From CAZJJK01 sp964546285 (GTDB taxonomy: Bacteria > Spirochaetota > Spirochaetia > Treponematales > Breznakiellaceae), in the NCBI GenBank assembly GCA_964546285.1, contig CAZJJK010000002.1:46265-110264 (forward strand): a DNA stretch of 64,000 nucleotides. Reading direction: 5' to 3'. Each line of letters opens with the position of its first letter. The stretch's first letter is position 1. Shown in pieces: positions 20,896-27,224 of the stretch. The position numbers were made by a program, and so were the translations under genes. The notes beneath the pieces were generated by a model. It worked only from the letters and a program-made list of their open reading frames with translations, was not told the DNA's origin and made no database searches.

Positions 20896-21064
20896 GATAA
20901 CTCTCCTTCTGTGGTATACCCGCCACTTAGCGGCGGGGTAGCGCCCCCGCTTTACGCGAGGACTCCCATCTACGGAGGCGGGACTGGGTCCCGCGTCTAT
21001 GAGATGCGCCTAAAGGCGCCGCTGTCAAAAGAACAGACCGCGTCAAAGCGACACGGACAAAAAA
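20896..21064 (-). promoter_or_regulatory. Structured leader between nusG and rplK
   Basis: This 169-base spacer holds three clear hairpins: GCGCC/GGCGC (21006-21010/21015-21019, 4-base loop), GCGGGAC/GTCCCGC (20978-20984/20988-20994, 3-base loop) and CCCGCC/GGCGGG (20919-20924/20932-20937). No reading frame of note crosses it. L1 commonly represses rplKA translation by binding such a leader, so an L1 operator is plausible, but I could not match the 23S-like L1 recognition motif with certainty. GC-rich interspersed repeats are an alternative. Confidence 0.5.
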
Positions 21065-21622
21065 TCAGAGTTTCTCCACCTGAAGCAAATCAACTTCCAC
21101 CGGTGTCGCTCTACCAAAAATGCCTACCATCACCTTTAACTTATTCTTTTCAGCGTTGACTTCCTCTATCGTGCCGGTAAAGGACTCAAAGGGACCGTCA
21201 ACGATCTTCACCTGCTCTCCGGCGCTAAAGCTCTGTCTTGGCCGAGGTGTTCGCTCGCCCTTTATCTCGCCGGTCTTCTGCAATATCGCCTTCGCCTCAT
21301 CCGGCGATAAGGGCTGAGGCCGCTTATTCGCTGGAGTTCCGACAAAGCCGGTTACGCCTTGAATCTTCTTGATCTGGGAACAGGTTGCCTTCCACCCTAA
21401 ATCAGGCAGATTCATTTCCACCATAATATAGCCAGGAAGGAATTTACGAGTCATCGTGCGCTTTTTGCCATCACGAACCTCAACCACCTCTTCCGAGGGG
21501 ACTTTAATATCGCGAACGATTTCCTTGTCGAGATCGCCCGCCTCCATCATTATCCGAATAGTTTTCTCAATTTTATTCTCGTATCCGGAATATGTATGGA
21601 GAACGTACCAACCCGTCGACAT
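21065..21622 (-). CDS. nusG: Transcription termination/antitermination factor NusG
   Basis: NusG binds RNA polymerase and links it to Rho or to the leading ribosome through S10. The 185 residues contain the NGN domain (GWYVLHTYSGYENKIEKTI..., FLPGYIMVEM around residues 62-71, then GVTGFVGT) and a C-terminal KOW domain (FSAGEQVKIVDGPFESFTGTIEEVN, about residues 131-155). It follows secE closely, as in nearly all bacteria. rpsJ, its ribosomal partner, is in the same cluster. Confidence 0.97.
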   Translation of the reverse strand: MSTGWYVLHTYSGYENKIEKTIRIMMEAGDLDKEIVRDIKVPSEEVVEVRDGKKRTMTRKFLPGYIMVEMNLPDLGWKATCSQIKKIQGVTGFVGTPANKRPQPLSPDEAKAILQKTGEIKGERTPRPRQSFSAGEQVKIVDGPFESFTGTIEEVNAEKNKLKVMVGIFGRATPVEVDLLQVEKL

Positions 21623-21640
21623 TCTGATCCTTTATTAGCG

Positions 21641-21820
21641 CTAAAAAACGAGATTGACGCCAACCAAGAGGAGCGCGTCAACTAAGCCCAACAAAACGGC
21701 GAAAATTATCGTAGAAACGATAACAACTTTTACAGAGCTGACAACATCCTCGCGACTGGGCCATACAACCTTTCTAAGCTCGGCATAGCTGTCTTTGAAA
21801 AACTGAACTATCTTCTTCAT
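21641..21820 (-). CDS. secE: Preprotein translocase subunit SecE
   Basis: SecE is the small membrane subunit that clamps SecY. The 59-residue product MKKIVQFFKDSYAELRKVVWPSREDVVSS has the conserved amphipathic helix with VVWPSRE, followed by a single transmembrane segment (about residues 32-56, VKVVIVSTIIFAVLLGLVDALLLVG). I use ATG 21820, preceded by GGGGAT; a longer in-frame extension runs back into tRNA-Trp and is not credible. It lies between tRNA-Trp and nusG, the usual place. Confidence 0.96.
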   Translation of the reverse strand: MKKIVQFFKDSYAELRKVVWPSREDVVSSVKVVIVSTIIFAVLLGLVDALLLVGVNLVF

Positions 21821-21915
21821 CGCATCCCCATGGCCGTTCTTGCCGCTAACGGCGGCGCGGCCGCGCCGAATGAAGCCGAACCAAAAACTGCCAAGCAGCC
21901 CTGGATTCGCGCCTT

Positions 21916-21988
21916 CAGGCCAGGCAGGACTCGAACCCGCAACATCCGGTTTTGGAGACCGGCGCTCTACCATTAGAGCTACTGGCCT
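21916..21988 (-). tRNA. tRNA-Trp (CCA anticodon)
   Basis: The 73-nt minus-strand sequence folds as a cloverleaf: 7-bp acceptor AGGCCAG/CTGGCCT, D stem GCTC/GAGC, anticodon stem CCGGT/ACCGG with loop CTCCAAA (anticodon CCA) and T stem GCGGG/CCTGC with TTCGAGT loop. The discriminator base is G. The 3' CCA is not encoded. It starts 5 bases after the rpmG stop and precedes secE, the common rpmG-trnW-secE arrangement. Confidence 0.97.
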
Positions 21989-21993
21989 AAATA

Positions 21994-22167
21994 CTACTTA
22001 ACCTTCGTTTCCTTGTGAAGAGTATGCTTACGATCAAACTTGCAATACTTCATAAGCTCTAGCTTCTGCTGCGTGTTTTTGCGGTTTTTCTTGGTCGTAT
22101 AGTTTTTCCGCTTGCATTCGCTGCACTGCAAGGCGATCAATTCAACCGCGGTCCTTTTAGTAGCCAT
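21994..22167 (-). CDS. rpmG: 50S ribosomal protein L33
   Basis: L33 is a small zinc-ribbon protein of the 50S near the E site. The 57-residue minus-strand product begins [31 protein letters not shown] and ends [19 protein letters not shown]. The first CxxC (C15, C18) is kept. The second pair is reduced to one cysteine, because the second position is Asp in CKFD, so zinc binding is doubtful. ATG 22167 is preceded by GGGGGA. A candidate promoter lies at 22200-22228. It is followed directly by tRNA-Trp, which must be co-transcribed. Confidence 0.94.
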   Translation of the reverse strand: MATKRTAVELIALQCSECKRKNYTTKKNRKNTQQKLELMKYCKFDRKHTLHKETKVK

Positions 22168-22199
22168 ACATCCCCCAACCGCCTAGCGCGCGGTATAAC

Positions 22200-22228
22200 A
22201 TTCTATAAACCTATCCAAATACGTTTAA
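22200..22228 (-). promoter_or_regulatory. Candidate sigma70 promoter of rpmG-tRNA-Trp-secE-nusG
   Basis: Minus-strand TTAAAC (22228-22223) and TAGAAT (22205-22200) with exactly 17 bases between. The -10 matches five of six consensus bases; the -35 is weaker. It lies downstream of a terminator-like hairpin that would end the tRNA-Thr transcript, so an independent promoter is expected here. Confidence 0.55.
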
Positions 22229-22256
22229 CTTACGCCAAACAATAACTATCATTATA

Positions 22257-22287
22257 AAGACGGACTTCGCGAAGCGAAACCCGTCTT
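22257..22287 (-). terminator. Candidate terminator after tRNA-Thr
   Basis: Outer stem AAGACGG/CCGTCTT (22257-22263/22281-22287), a 2x2 internal loop, and inner stem TTCGC/GCGAA (22266-22270/22274-22278) with a 3-base loop. On the minus strand it is followed by TTATAATG, a short T-rich tail. Part of this hairpin is repeated on the far side of the N gap because the contig ends overlap. Confidence 0.55.
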
Positions 22288-22303
22288 GACCAATCAGTTC
22301 TCC

Positions 22304-22403
22304 NNNNNNNNNNNNNNNNNNNNNNNNNNNNNNNNNNNNNNNNNNNNNNNNNNNNNNNNNNNNNNNNNNNNNNNNNNNNNNNNNNNNNNNNNNNNNNNNN
22401 NNN
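22304..22403. other. Assembly gap (100 N) with duplicated flanks
   Basis: The 36 bases before the gap (22268-22303) are identical to the 36 bases after it (22404-22439). This is what two contigs with unmerged overlapping ends look like. The real gap length is probably zero, with the 36 bases present once. Confidence 0.85.
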
Positions 22404-22433
22404 CGCGAAGCGAAACCCGTCTTGACCAATCAG

Positions 22434-22449
22434 TTCTCCGCAAGGAGAA
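22434..22449 (-). terminator. Small hairpin just downstream of tRNA-Thr
   Basis: TTCTCC/GGAGAA (22434-22439/22444-22449) with a 4-base loop, 5 bases beyond the tRNA 3' end on the minus strand. There is no T-run immediately after it, so 3' processing or stability is as likely as termination; the larger hairpin at 22257-22287 is the better terminator. Confidence 0.35.
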
Positions 22450-22454
22450 ACATG

Positions 22455-22527
22455 AGCCCTCGAACGGAATCGAACCGTTGACCTCATCCTTACCATGGAT
22501 GTGCTCTACCGACTGAGCTACAAGGGC
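22455..22527 (-). tRNA. tRNA-Thr (GGT anticodon)
   Basis: 73 nt on the minus strand: acceptor GCCCTTG/CGAGGGC (one G-T pair), D arm GCTC...GAGC, anticodon stem CATCC/GGATG with loop ATGGTAA (anticodon GGT), T arm AACGG/CCGTT with TTCGATT. Discriminator T; CCA not encoded. It has its own strong promoter at 22558-22586. tRNA-Thr upstream of rpmG/tRNA-Trp/secE is common in bacteria. Confidence 0.97.
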
Positions 22528-22557
22528 GCGAGACAACGCCGAAAGCGACGCCCGATG

Positions 22558-22586
22558 AAAATACCAAGTAGAGTAAAGGCTGTCAA
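22558..22586 (-). promoter_or_regulatory. Strong candidate sigma70 promoter of tRNA-Thr
   Basis: Minus-strand TTGACA (22586-22581), a perfect -35, and TATTTT (22563-22558) with exactly 17 bases between. The predicted start near 22550 is about 23 bases upstream of the mature tRNA 5' end, typical for a tRNA precursor. This is probably the first promoter of the whole minus-strand supercluster. Confidence 0.75.
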
Positions 22587-22760
22587 GACGATAATGGATA
22601 TATCGACAGTAAAGCGCTTGAAAGAATACCAGACCAGGAGAGAAGCGGCAAGGGCCGAAACGACAGGACGTTTTTGTTTTTGACGGCGAGGTCAGCCTAT
22701 AAAACAATGATCGGCTTTCCGGCGGAGCGGTCTTCCATACCGCTTATCGCGCCTCATTGA

Positions 22761-22790
22761 TTGACAGCTGCCCGCGAAAGTCGCTTATAT
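22761..22790 (+). promoter_or_regulatory. Candidate plus-strand promoter for the patatin-cysE genes
   Basis: A perfect -35 TTGACA (22761-22766) is followed after 18 bases by TTATAT (22785-22790), or after 19 by TATATA. The -10 is inside the first copy of an 11-bp tandem repeat. The distance to the first ORF start is about 190 bases, so a long leader or a second nearer promoter would be needed. Confidence 0.4.
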
Positions 22791-22806
22791 ACGCGTTATA
22801 TACGCG
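22785..22806. repeat. 11-bp tandem direct repeat
   Basis: TTATATACGCG occurs twice head-to-tail at 22785-22795 and 22796-22806, overlapping the -10 region of the candidate promoter. One-helical-turn spacing makes a regulator-binding site possible, but chance expansion is not excluded. Confidence 0.6.
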
Positions 22807-22984
22807 AAAATATCTCACAGCCCAGGCACAAAGAAGAATATCACCATACAATACAAATATTAACGATAATACCGAGAGCTTTAGGAAAAAGCGGCCACCT
22901 TTCGCTAGAAGCCCCACTCTATGATAGAATAAAAGGAAACGCCAAAGGGACGATTGTATCGCGTATTATTAGACAGGAGCTTCT

Positions 22985-23206
22985 ATGTTGGATAAAATAA
23001 ACGAAGCGGGGTATCGGTCCAAACTTAGTGTACCCTTCCCAAGCGCTTTTAGCTTTATTAATATAAAAGCTATGGCTTATCCATATGATACGTATTTCCC
23101 TATTTCCTTACAGCGACGTAGTCCTTATCGGTTCTTTCCTTTAGGAGACGCGTCCAACAGCGTTGAAAAGCGCGCTAAGGCTGAGGCTCCCATGACCGAT
23201 GACTAA
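22985..23206 (+). CDS. Small hypothetical protein overlapping the patatin gene start
   Basis: 73 residues, not recognised. It has a plausible ribosome-binding site (CAGGAG, six bases before ATG 22985). The sequence is rich in aromatic and basic residues (MAYPYDTYFPISLQRRSPYRFF) with no signal peptide or clear membrane span. It overlaps the start of the patatin gene by eight bases (ATG ACC GAT GAC TAA contains the patatin ATG at 23199). Since the patatin ATG has only a weak ribosome-binding site, translation of this ORF could be what delivers ribosomes to it. It may equally be a chance open frame in a leader. Confidence 0.35.
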   Translation: MLDKINEAGYRSKLSVPFPSAFSFINIKAMAYPYDTYFPISLQRRSPYRFFPLGDASNSVEKRAKAEAPMTDD

Positions 23207-24098
23207 ACGAAAACGACGCTGGGCCTTGGTTCTTTCGGGCGGCGGAGCCAAGGGCCTTGCCCACGCCGGCGTTTTAAAGGCGCTGGAAGAACTCGGCTTT
23301 CCGATGCCCGACCTTGTCGTTGGGACATCGATGGGGGCGATAGTGGGCGGGCTTTACGCCTGCGGCATGAACGGCAGCGACCTGGCTGATTTTGTCGCCG
23401 AGCGTTTCAATATACGCGATTACCTGGACGGCTTTGCCTATCAGATGCCGGACGGTCCGCTTTCTCGGGCCATCCTGACCGGCCAGGCCCTAGGTAATTT
23501 AGCGGTAAAATCCGGCATCGATTCCGGGAGAAAACTTTTAGACGCGTTTCGCGACTTAACCGGCGGCAAAAATTTTGATCAAACCCGCGTTCCTTTTAAA
23601 TGCAACTCGGTGGACCTGCTGACAGGCGAAGAAGTAGTAATGGAGACAGGCTCAGTGGCCGAGGCAATGCGGGCTTCATCGGCCTTTCCCGCCTTTTTTG
23701 AGCCCTTGCTCCTTAACGAGCGCCTTCTCGTGGACGGCGGTATAGCCAATAATCTGCCGGTGCGTATCGCCCGCGAAGCCGGCTTCAGACGCGTTCTCGC
23801 CATTGATGTGTGGAACTTCAACAACGTTCAGCCGGCGACGATGAAAACCGTGGTCCGTGTCATCTACAGAGCCTTTGAGATCGCTGTCGCCCATATGGAC
23901 AGCCGGGCGGAAGACAGGGCAAGCTTAACCTTGAGGCCCGCGGACAACGCCAGCCCCTTTGATTTTCCAAGGGCTAAAAAATTAGTAGCCTTAGGCGAAG
24001 CCGTTGTCCACGATAACGCGAAAGCCTTGGAAAGCTTTTTCGCGTCAGACCCCATATCCGCCTTAAAGAGGGCGTTAGCGCGTAAAGACGAAGCGTAA
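23199..24098 (+). CDS. Patatin-like phospholipase
   Basis: A 299-residue serine lipid acyl hydrolase of the RssA/patatin family, likely cytoplasmic or membrane-associated, acting on phospholipids or lysophospholipids. The oxyanion motif GGGAKG lies at residues 14-19, the nucleophile elbow G42-T-S44-M-G46 and the dyad aspartate in D179-G-G. The length is typical of the short bacterial single-domain forms, with no N-terminal signal and no outer-membrane barrel. It is followed after 40 bases by cysE with its own GAGGAG site. Substrate and physiological role are not visible from sequence. Confidence 0.9.
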   Translation: MTKRKRRWALVLSGGGAKGLAHAGVLKALEELGFPMPDLVVGTSMGAIVGGLYACGMNGSDLADFVAERFNIRDYLDGFAYQMPDGPLSRAILTGQALGNLAVKSGIDSGRKLLDAFRDLTGGKNFDQTRVPFKCNSVDLLTGEEVVMETGSVAEAMRASSAFPAFFEPLLLNERLLVDGGIANNLPVRIAREAGFRRVLAIDVWNFNNVQPATMKTVVRVIYRAFEIAVAHMDSRAEDRASLTLRPADNASPFDFPRAKKLVALGEAVVHDNAKALESFFASDPISALKRALARKDEA

Positions 24099-24138
24099 AG
24101 GCCCAAGACCGGGCAACGCACACTAAGAGGAGCAAAAA

Positions 24139-25029
24139 ATGAACCTGGATGGCAGCGTCAACGCCATCGTTACATCGTACGAATTGTACGGCCTGATAAA
24201 TCATTCCGGCGGCCCTAACCTGCCTTCACGTCAAAGCGTCGCTGAAATTCTCTGTGATTTAGACGCCCTTTTATTCCCCGGTTTCCGCGAAAACGAGGAG
24301 GCCGGCGCGGCGGAATTGCGGCCCGTCACCGCTGAAAGAGCGTACCGAGTCGCCCGGCGTTTAGCCTCCGAAATCGCGAAAAGCCTATGCTTCTCCGGCC
24401 GCGCCAACGACAGCAAGCTTCAGGACGAGGCCTGCCGCGACACAGCGAAAAACGTCGCCGCCGAACTTATTGGGGCTCTTCCCGAGTTGCGCCGCGTTTT
24501 GGCCTTGGATGTCGCGGCCGCGTTTAAAGGAGATCCCGCCGCCAAAAGCGTGGAGGAGGTCATCGTATCATACCCCGGTCTGGAAGCTATCGCCGTACAC
24601 CGCCTCGCCAATTTCCTGTGGCGGCGTTCGGTGCCGCTTATCCCCAGAATGATGAGCGAAATCATACACGGCCGTACCGGTATAGACATTCATCCAGGCG
24701 CGGCTATTGGCGAATCTTTTTTCATAGACCATGGCACCGGTGTGGTTATCGGCGAGACGACGATAATCGGTAAAAACGTTAAGTTGTACCAAGGCGTAAC
24801 CCTAGGCGCGCTCAGCGTCGTAAAGGCCGAAGGCGACAAGAAACGGCATCCGACCATAGAAGACGATGTCACCATCTACGCCGGCGCCACCATTCTAGGC
24901 GGAGAAACGCTGATAGGCCGAGGCTGCGTTATCGGCGGCAACGTTTGGCTAACCGAATCGGTACCGCCGGAAACCCTTGTTTATAGTAAAAGCGGCCAGC
25001 ATAACCTGCGCCGTAAGACTAAGGCCTAA
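24139..25029 (+). CDS. cysE: Serine O-acetyltransferase
   Basis: CysE transfers acetyl from acetyl-CoA to L-serine, giving O-acetylserine, the substrate of cysteine synthase. The 296 residues have an alpha-helical N-terminal domain (about 1-175) and a left-handed parallel beta-helix of hexapeptide repeats (about 176-270; [23 protein letters not shown]). Catalytic candidates are D183 and H198, spaced exactly as Asp143 and His158 of E. coli CysE. A basic tail follows. AAGAGGAG precedes the ATG. No cysK is in the window. The N-terminal domain is longer than in the short EpsC-type enzymes. Confidence 0.93.
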   Translation: MNLDGSVNAIVTSYELYGLINHSGGPNLPSRQSVAEILCDLDALLFPGFRENEEAGAAELRPVTAERAYRVARRLASEIAKSLCFSGRANDSKLQDEACRDTAKNVAAELIGALPELRRVLALDVAAAFKGDPAAKSVEEVIVSYPGLEAIAVHRLANFLWRRSVPLIPRMMSEIIHGRTGIDIHPGAAIGESFFIDHGTGVVIGETTIIGKNVKLYQGVTLGALSVVKAEGDKKRHPTIEDDVTIYAGATILGGETLIGRGCVIGGNVWLTESVPPETLVYSKSGQHNLRRKTKA

Positions 25030-25060
25030 AGCCGCGGCCTATCAGCTAAAAAAACAGCCC

Positions 25061-27058
25061 CTATTGCCTTACGAACGAGGCGATCACGCGTTCGGCGCCA
25101 TCAACGGCCATAAAACGCGTTGGACCGCACCAAGCGCCCCCAGAAACAGCGCTTAAGCCAGCTAGCCCGACACTGTTGTAAAAGCTGGCTTGCCCGCTAC
25201 CATCTGCCTCAAATAGAACGACATGAGCTGTTGAATTTTCATCACGGGCGCCAAAAGCGGCGAAAGCCCCGTTCCCCGGATTAAGCGCTAAGCGGGCTGT
25301 ATCAACCAAGGCCGCGAGCCCCTCGCCGCCAGGACAAGAGCAGACAAAGGAAGCTAGGCCGCTTTCCACGGTATAAGCCACCCGCCCGACAGCCCCAGCA
25401 GCGGGACATAGAACCAAAAAAGCGCCGCCAGGCAGGGCCGCCGCGTCTGTCGGCGCCTCTAGCCAGGTCTGCTCCGGTACCAGCCACGCTGCCAGGCCAT
25501 CGCTATCTATCAGGACCAAGCGATCGGCGCTTGTGGAAACCACAAGCAAACGACCGTCGGGCCCTAGGGCAAGAGCCGCCCCGGTATTAGTGCCTAACTC
25601 AGGTAATTCGCGATTCCATAAAATAGACGCGCCGTTATCGGCGGCGCTTATAGCCATAAGCCGCGTTGGCGCGCTTAAGAGCAGATAAACGCTTGCCCCA
25701 TCGGCCGCTAAAGCGGCGCCCCTTATTTTCAGGTCAGCCTCATAGCCGAGCGCCGCCTTATCGATAAAAACGGCGTTTTCGCCATGATGCCACACCGCCC
25801 AGGCCGCGTCGAATTTCCAAGCCAAGGCCGCCGTTCCATCAGCCGATAAAAGGACTCGATCCGCCATGCGGCTACTTGTGGTCCCGGAAAGTCTAGCCGG
25901 CGTTACTCGTTCAGCGATAATCGCGCCGTTCTCGTCCATGTCAAAATAATGCAGGTGAGAAACAACGCTGCCGCTAAGACTGGCGTCTATCGCGACCAGC
26001 CGATACCCCCCGCTTACAGCCGCCGAAGCCAGATCCCGAAAAGCCGCCGCCGGCAAAGCCGCCGCCGCTTCCGGGTCAGCGCCGAAAGCGCCCAGCCAAG
26101 ACCACGCGCCTATACTCTCCCCCGCTAAAACAGTAAGAGCCCGAGACGCCGATCCCGCCCTTAAGTTATCCGCGCTTGTCGCCGTGACAGCCAGCTTATG
26201 AGCGCCAAGCGCCAAGGGCGCCGCCACAACGGTGGACGACGGCGACAGGGCTTGACCGTCAAGCGACCAGAGAGCGGAAACGTCGGCCTCCAGGCTAACG
26301 CGTAGGGGAAGATCACTGGAAGTTGACCAATAACGCCAGGTCGGTAAAACCGGCGTTATAGGCGACAGGTCCGGCACCCCAATCAGAAAACTTAAAGACC
26401 CCGGCGTTGAGGCGAAATCCGCGAGGTAGGCGGTGACGCAACCGCTCAATATCCTTAGGGCTTCAGCCTCGCCCCGGATCGCCCCTCCATCGTTTAGGAC
26501 AACGCTGAGACTATAATAGCCGGACGGCAAGGCGTCCCAGCTCGCCGCCTCCCAGGGAGCGGCGATAGTCCGCGTTAGATTAGTCTGGCCATCGATGCCG
26601 CTTAGCGTCACCTGCACTGTCGCGGCAGGATCGGCGTTAACGGGCAAGGCGAAATTCAAAACAAAAACGCCATCGCCGGACTTTGGCTCCAAGGCCAATT
26701 GAACAGTCGTCGCGGCGCCCGCCAGAACCTCCACCGAGTCGGATCCTTCCACAAGCGTTACGCCTTCATCGTTAACGCCGCTGACGGAGACAGACCATAC
26801 TCCAGCCGCTAATTCCAAACGAAGCCAGCTTTCTTTCACCGTATGGGACAGAGACGCGCCGCCAGGTCCCATGAGCGTCGCCGTATAAGACGATACCGTT
26901 AAAGACGCCGCCGGCACTATGGTTTTAGCCGACAGCGGCTCAAAACGCAGTAAAACCGACCCTGTTGATGCTTCATTAAGAGTCTCAGCCTCTGGCATAG
27001 GACACGCAAGCGCCAAAACGACGCCTAAAACGCAAAGTCCAAAAAACAAATTTTTCAT
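25061..27058 (-). CDS. Surface lipoprotein with beta-sandwich and propeller-like regions
   Basis: A predicted lipoprotein of 665 residues, function unknown. The signal peptide MKNLFFGLCVLGVVLALAC ends in a lipobox with Cys19. Residues about 20-320 read as several Ig-like or fibronectin-like beta sandwiches (alternating hydrophobic strands, Ser/Thr/Ala-rich). Residues about 330-665 look like a beta-propeller, with repeated blocks of the kind AADGASVYLLLSAPTRLMAIS and LGPDGRLLVVSTSADRLVLIDSDG. ATG 27058 is chosen because GGAGG sits five bases before it; an in-frame GTG overlaps that site. It is divergent from the large secreted protein at 27225 and converges with cysE. Confidence 0.75.
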   Translation of the reverse strand: MKNLFFGLCVLGVVLALACPMPEAETLNEASTGSVLLRFEPLSAKTIVPAASLTVSSYTATLMGPGGASLSHTVKESWLRLELAAGVWSVSVSGVNDEGVTLVEGSDSVEVLAGAATTVQLALEPKSGDGVFVLNFALPVNADPAATVQVTLSGIDGQTNLTRTIAAPWEAASWDALPSGYYSLSVVLNDGGAIRGEAEALRILSGCVTAYLADFASTPGSLSFLIGVPDLSPITPVLPTWRYWSTSSDLPLRVSLEADVSALWSLDGQALSPSSTVVAAPLALGAHKLAVTATSADNLRAGSASRALTVLAGESIGAWSWLGAFGADPEAAAALPAAAFRDLASAAVSGGYRLVAIDASLSGSVVSHLHYFDMDENGAIIAERVTPARLSGTTSSRMADRVLLSADGTAALAWKFDAAWAVWHHGENAVFIDKAALGYEADLKIRGAALAADGASVYLLLSAPTRLMAISAADNGASILWNRELPELGTNTGAALALGPDGRLLVVSTSADRLVLIDSDGLAAWLVPEQTWLEAPTDAAALPGGAFLVLCPAAGAVGRVAYTVESGLASFVCSCPGGEGLAALVDTARLALNPGNGAFAAFGARDENSTAHVVLFEADGSGQASFYNSVGLAGLSAVSGGAWCGPTRFMAVDGAERVIASFVRQ

Positions 27059-27099
27059 AAGTACCTCCACAAGCGGTACATCAATAACGATGACGGCGC

Positions 27100-27128
27100 T
27101 TTACGGGAGAGCGAAAAAAAAGGATAAT
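27100..27128 (+). promoter_or_regulatory. Candidate promoter of the 27225 surface-protein operon
   Basis: TTTACG (27100-27105), a 17-base A-rich spacer, then GATAAT (27123-27128). The -10 matches five of six positions and the -35 four of six. A start near 27135 would leave a leader of about 90 bases before ATG 27225. Confidence 0.5.
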
Positions 27129-27224
27129 AAAAGAAGAAAATAGCGGTCCGAATAGGATCGCGCGATACAGGAAAGCTTTACGCGCGCGTATCGTCGCGCC
27201 GGCTCTGAACCGGAGGAGCAACCA

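Larger units (their letters stand above)
22587..22984. other. Intergenic region between tRNA-Thr promoter and the patatin locus
   Basis: Divergent intergenic stretch of about 400 bases. It contains a plus-strand candidate promoter (22761-22790) and an 11-bp tandem repeat (22785-22806), plus AT-rich sequence with TAGAAT at 22925-22930 that could serve as another -10. No convincing coding region is seen on either strand, and no RNA gene was recognised. Confidence 0.6.

Noticed and set aside
21821..21973. A longer SecE with a 51-residue N-terminal extension
   Set aside because: The extension translates tRNA-Trp; the internal ATG at 21820 matches the family start and has a ribosome-binding site.
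22268..22439. Direct repeats around the first N gap as ends of a mobile element
   Set aside because: The copies abut the N run exactly on both sides, which is the pattern of overlapping contig ends.
22294..22707. A minus-strand ORF across the first N gap containing a VAQSVEH-like segment
   Set aside because: That peptide is the translation of tRNA-Thr and the frame runs through undetermined bases.
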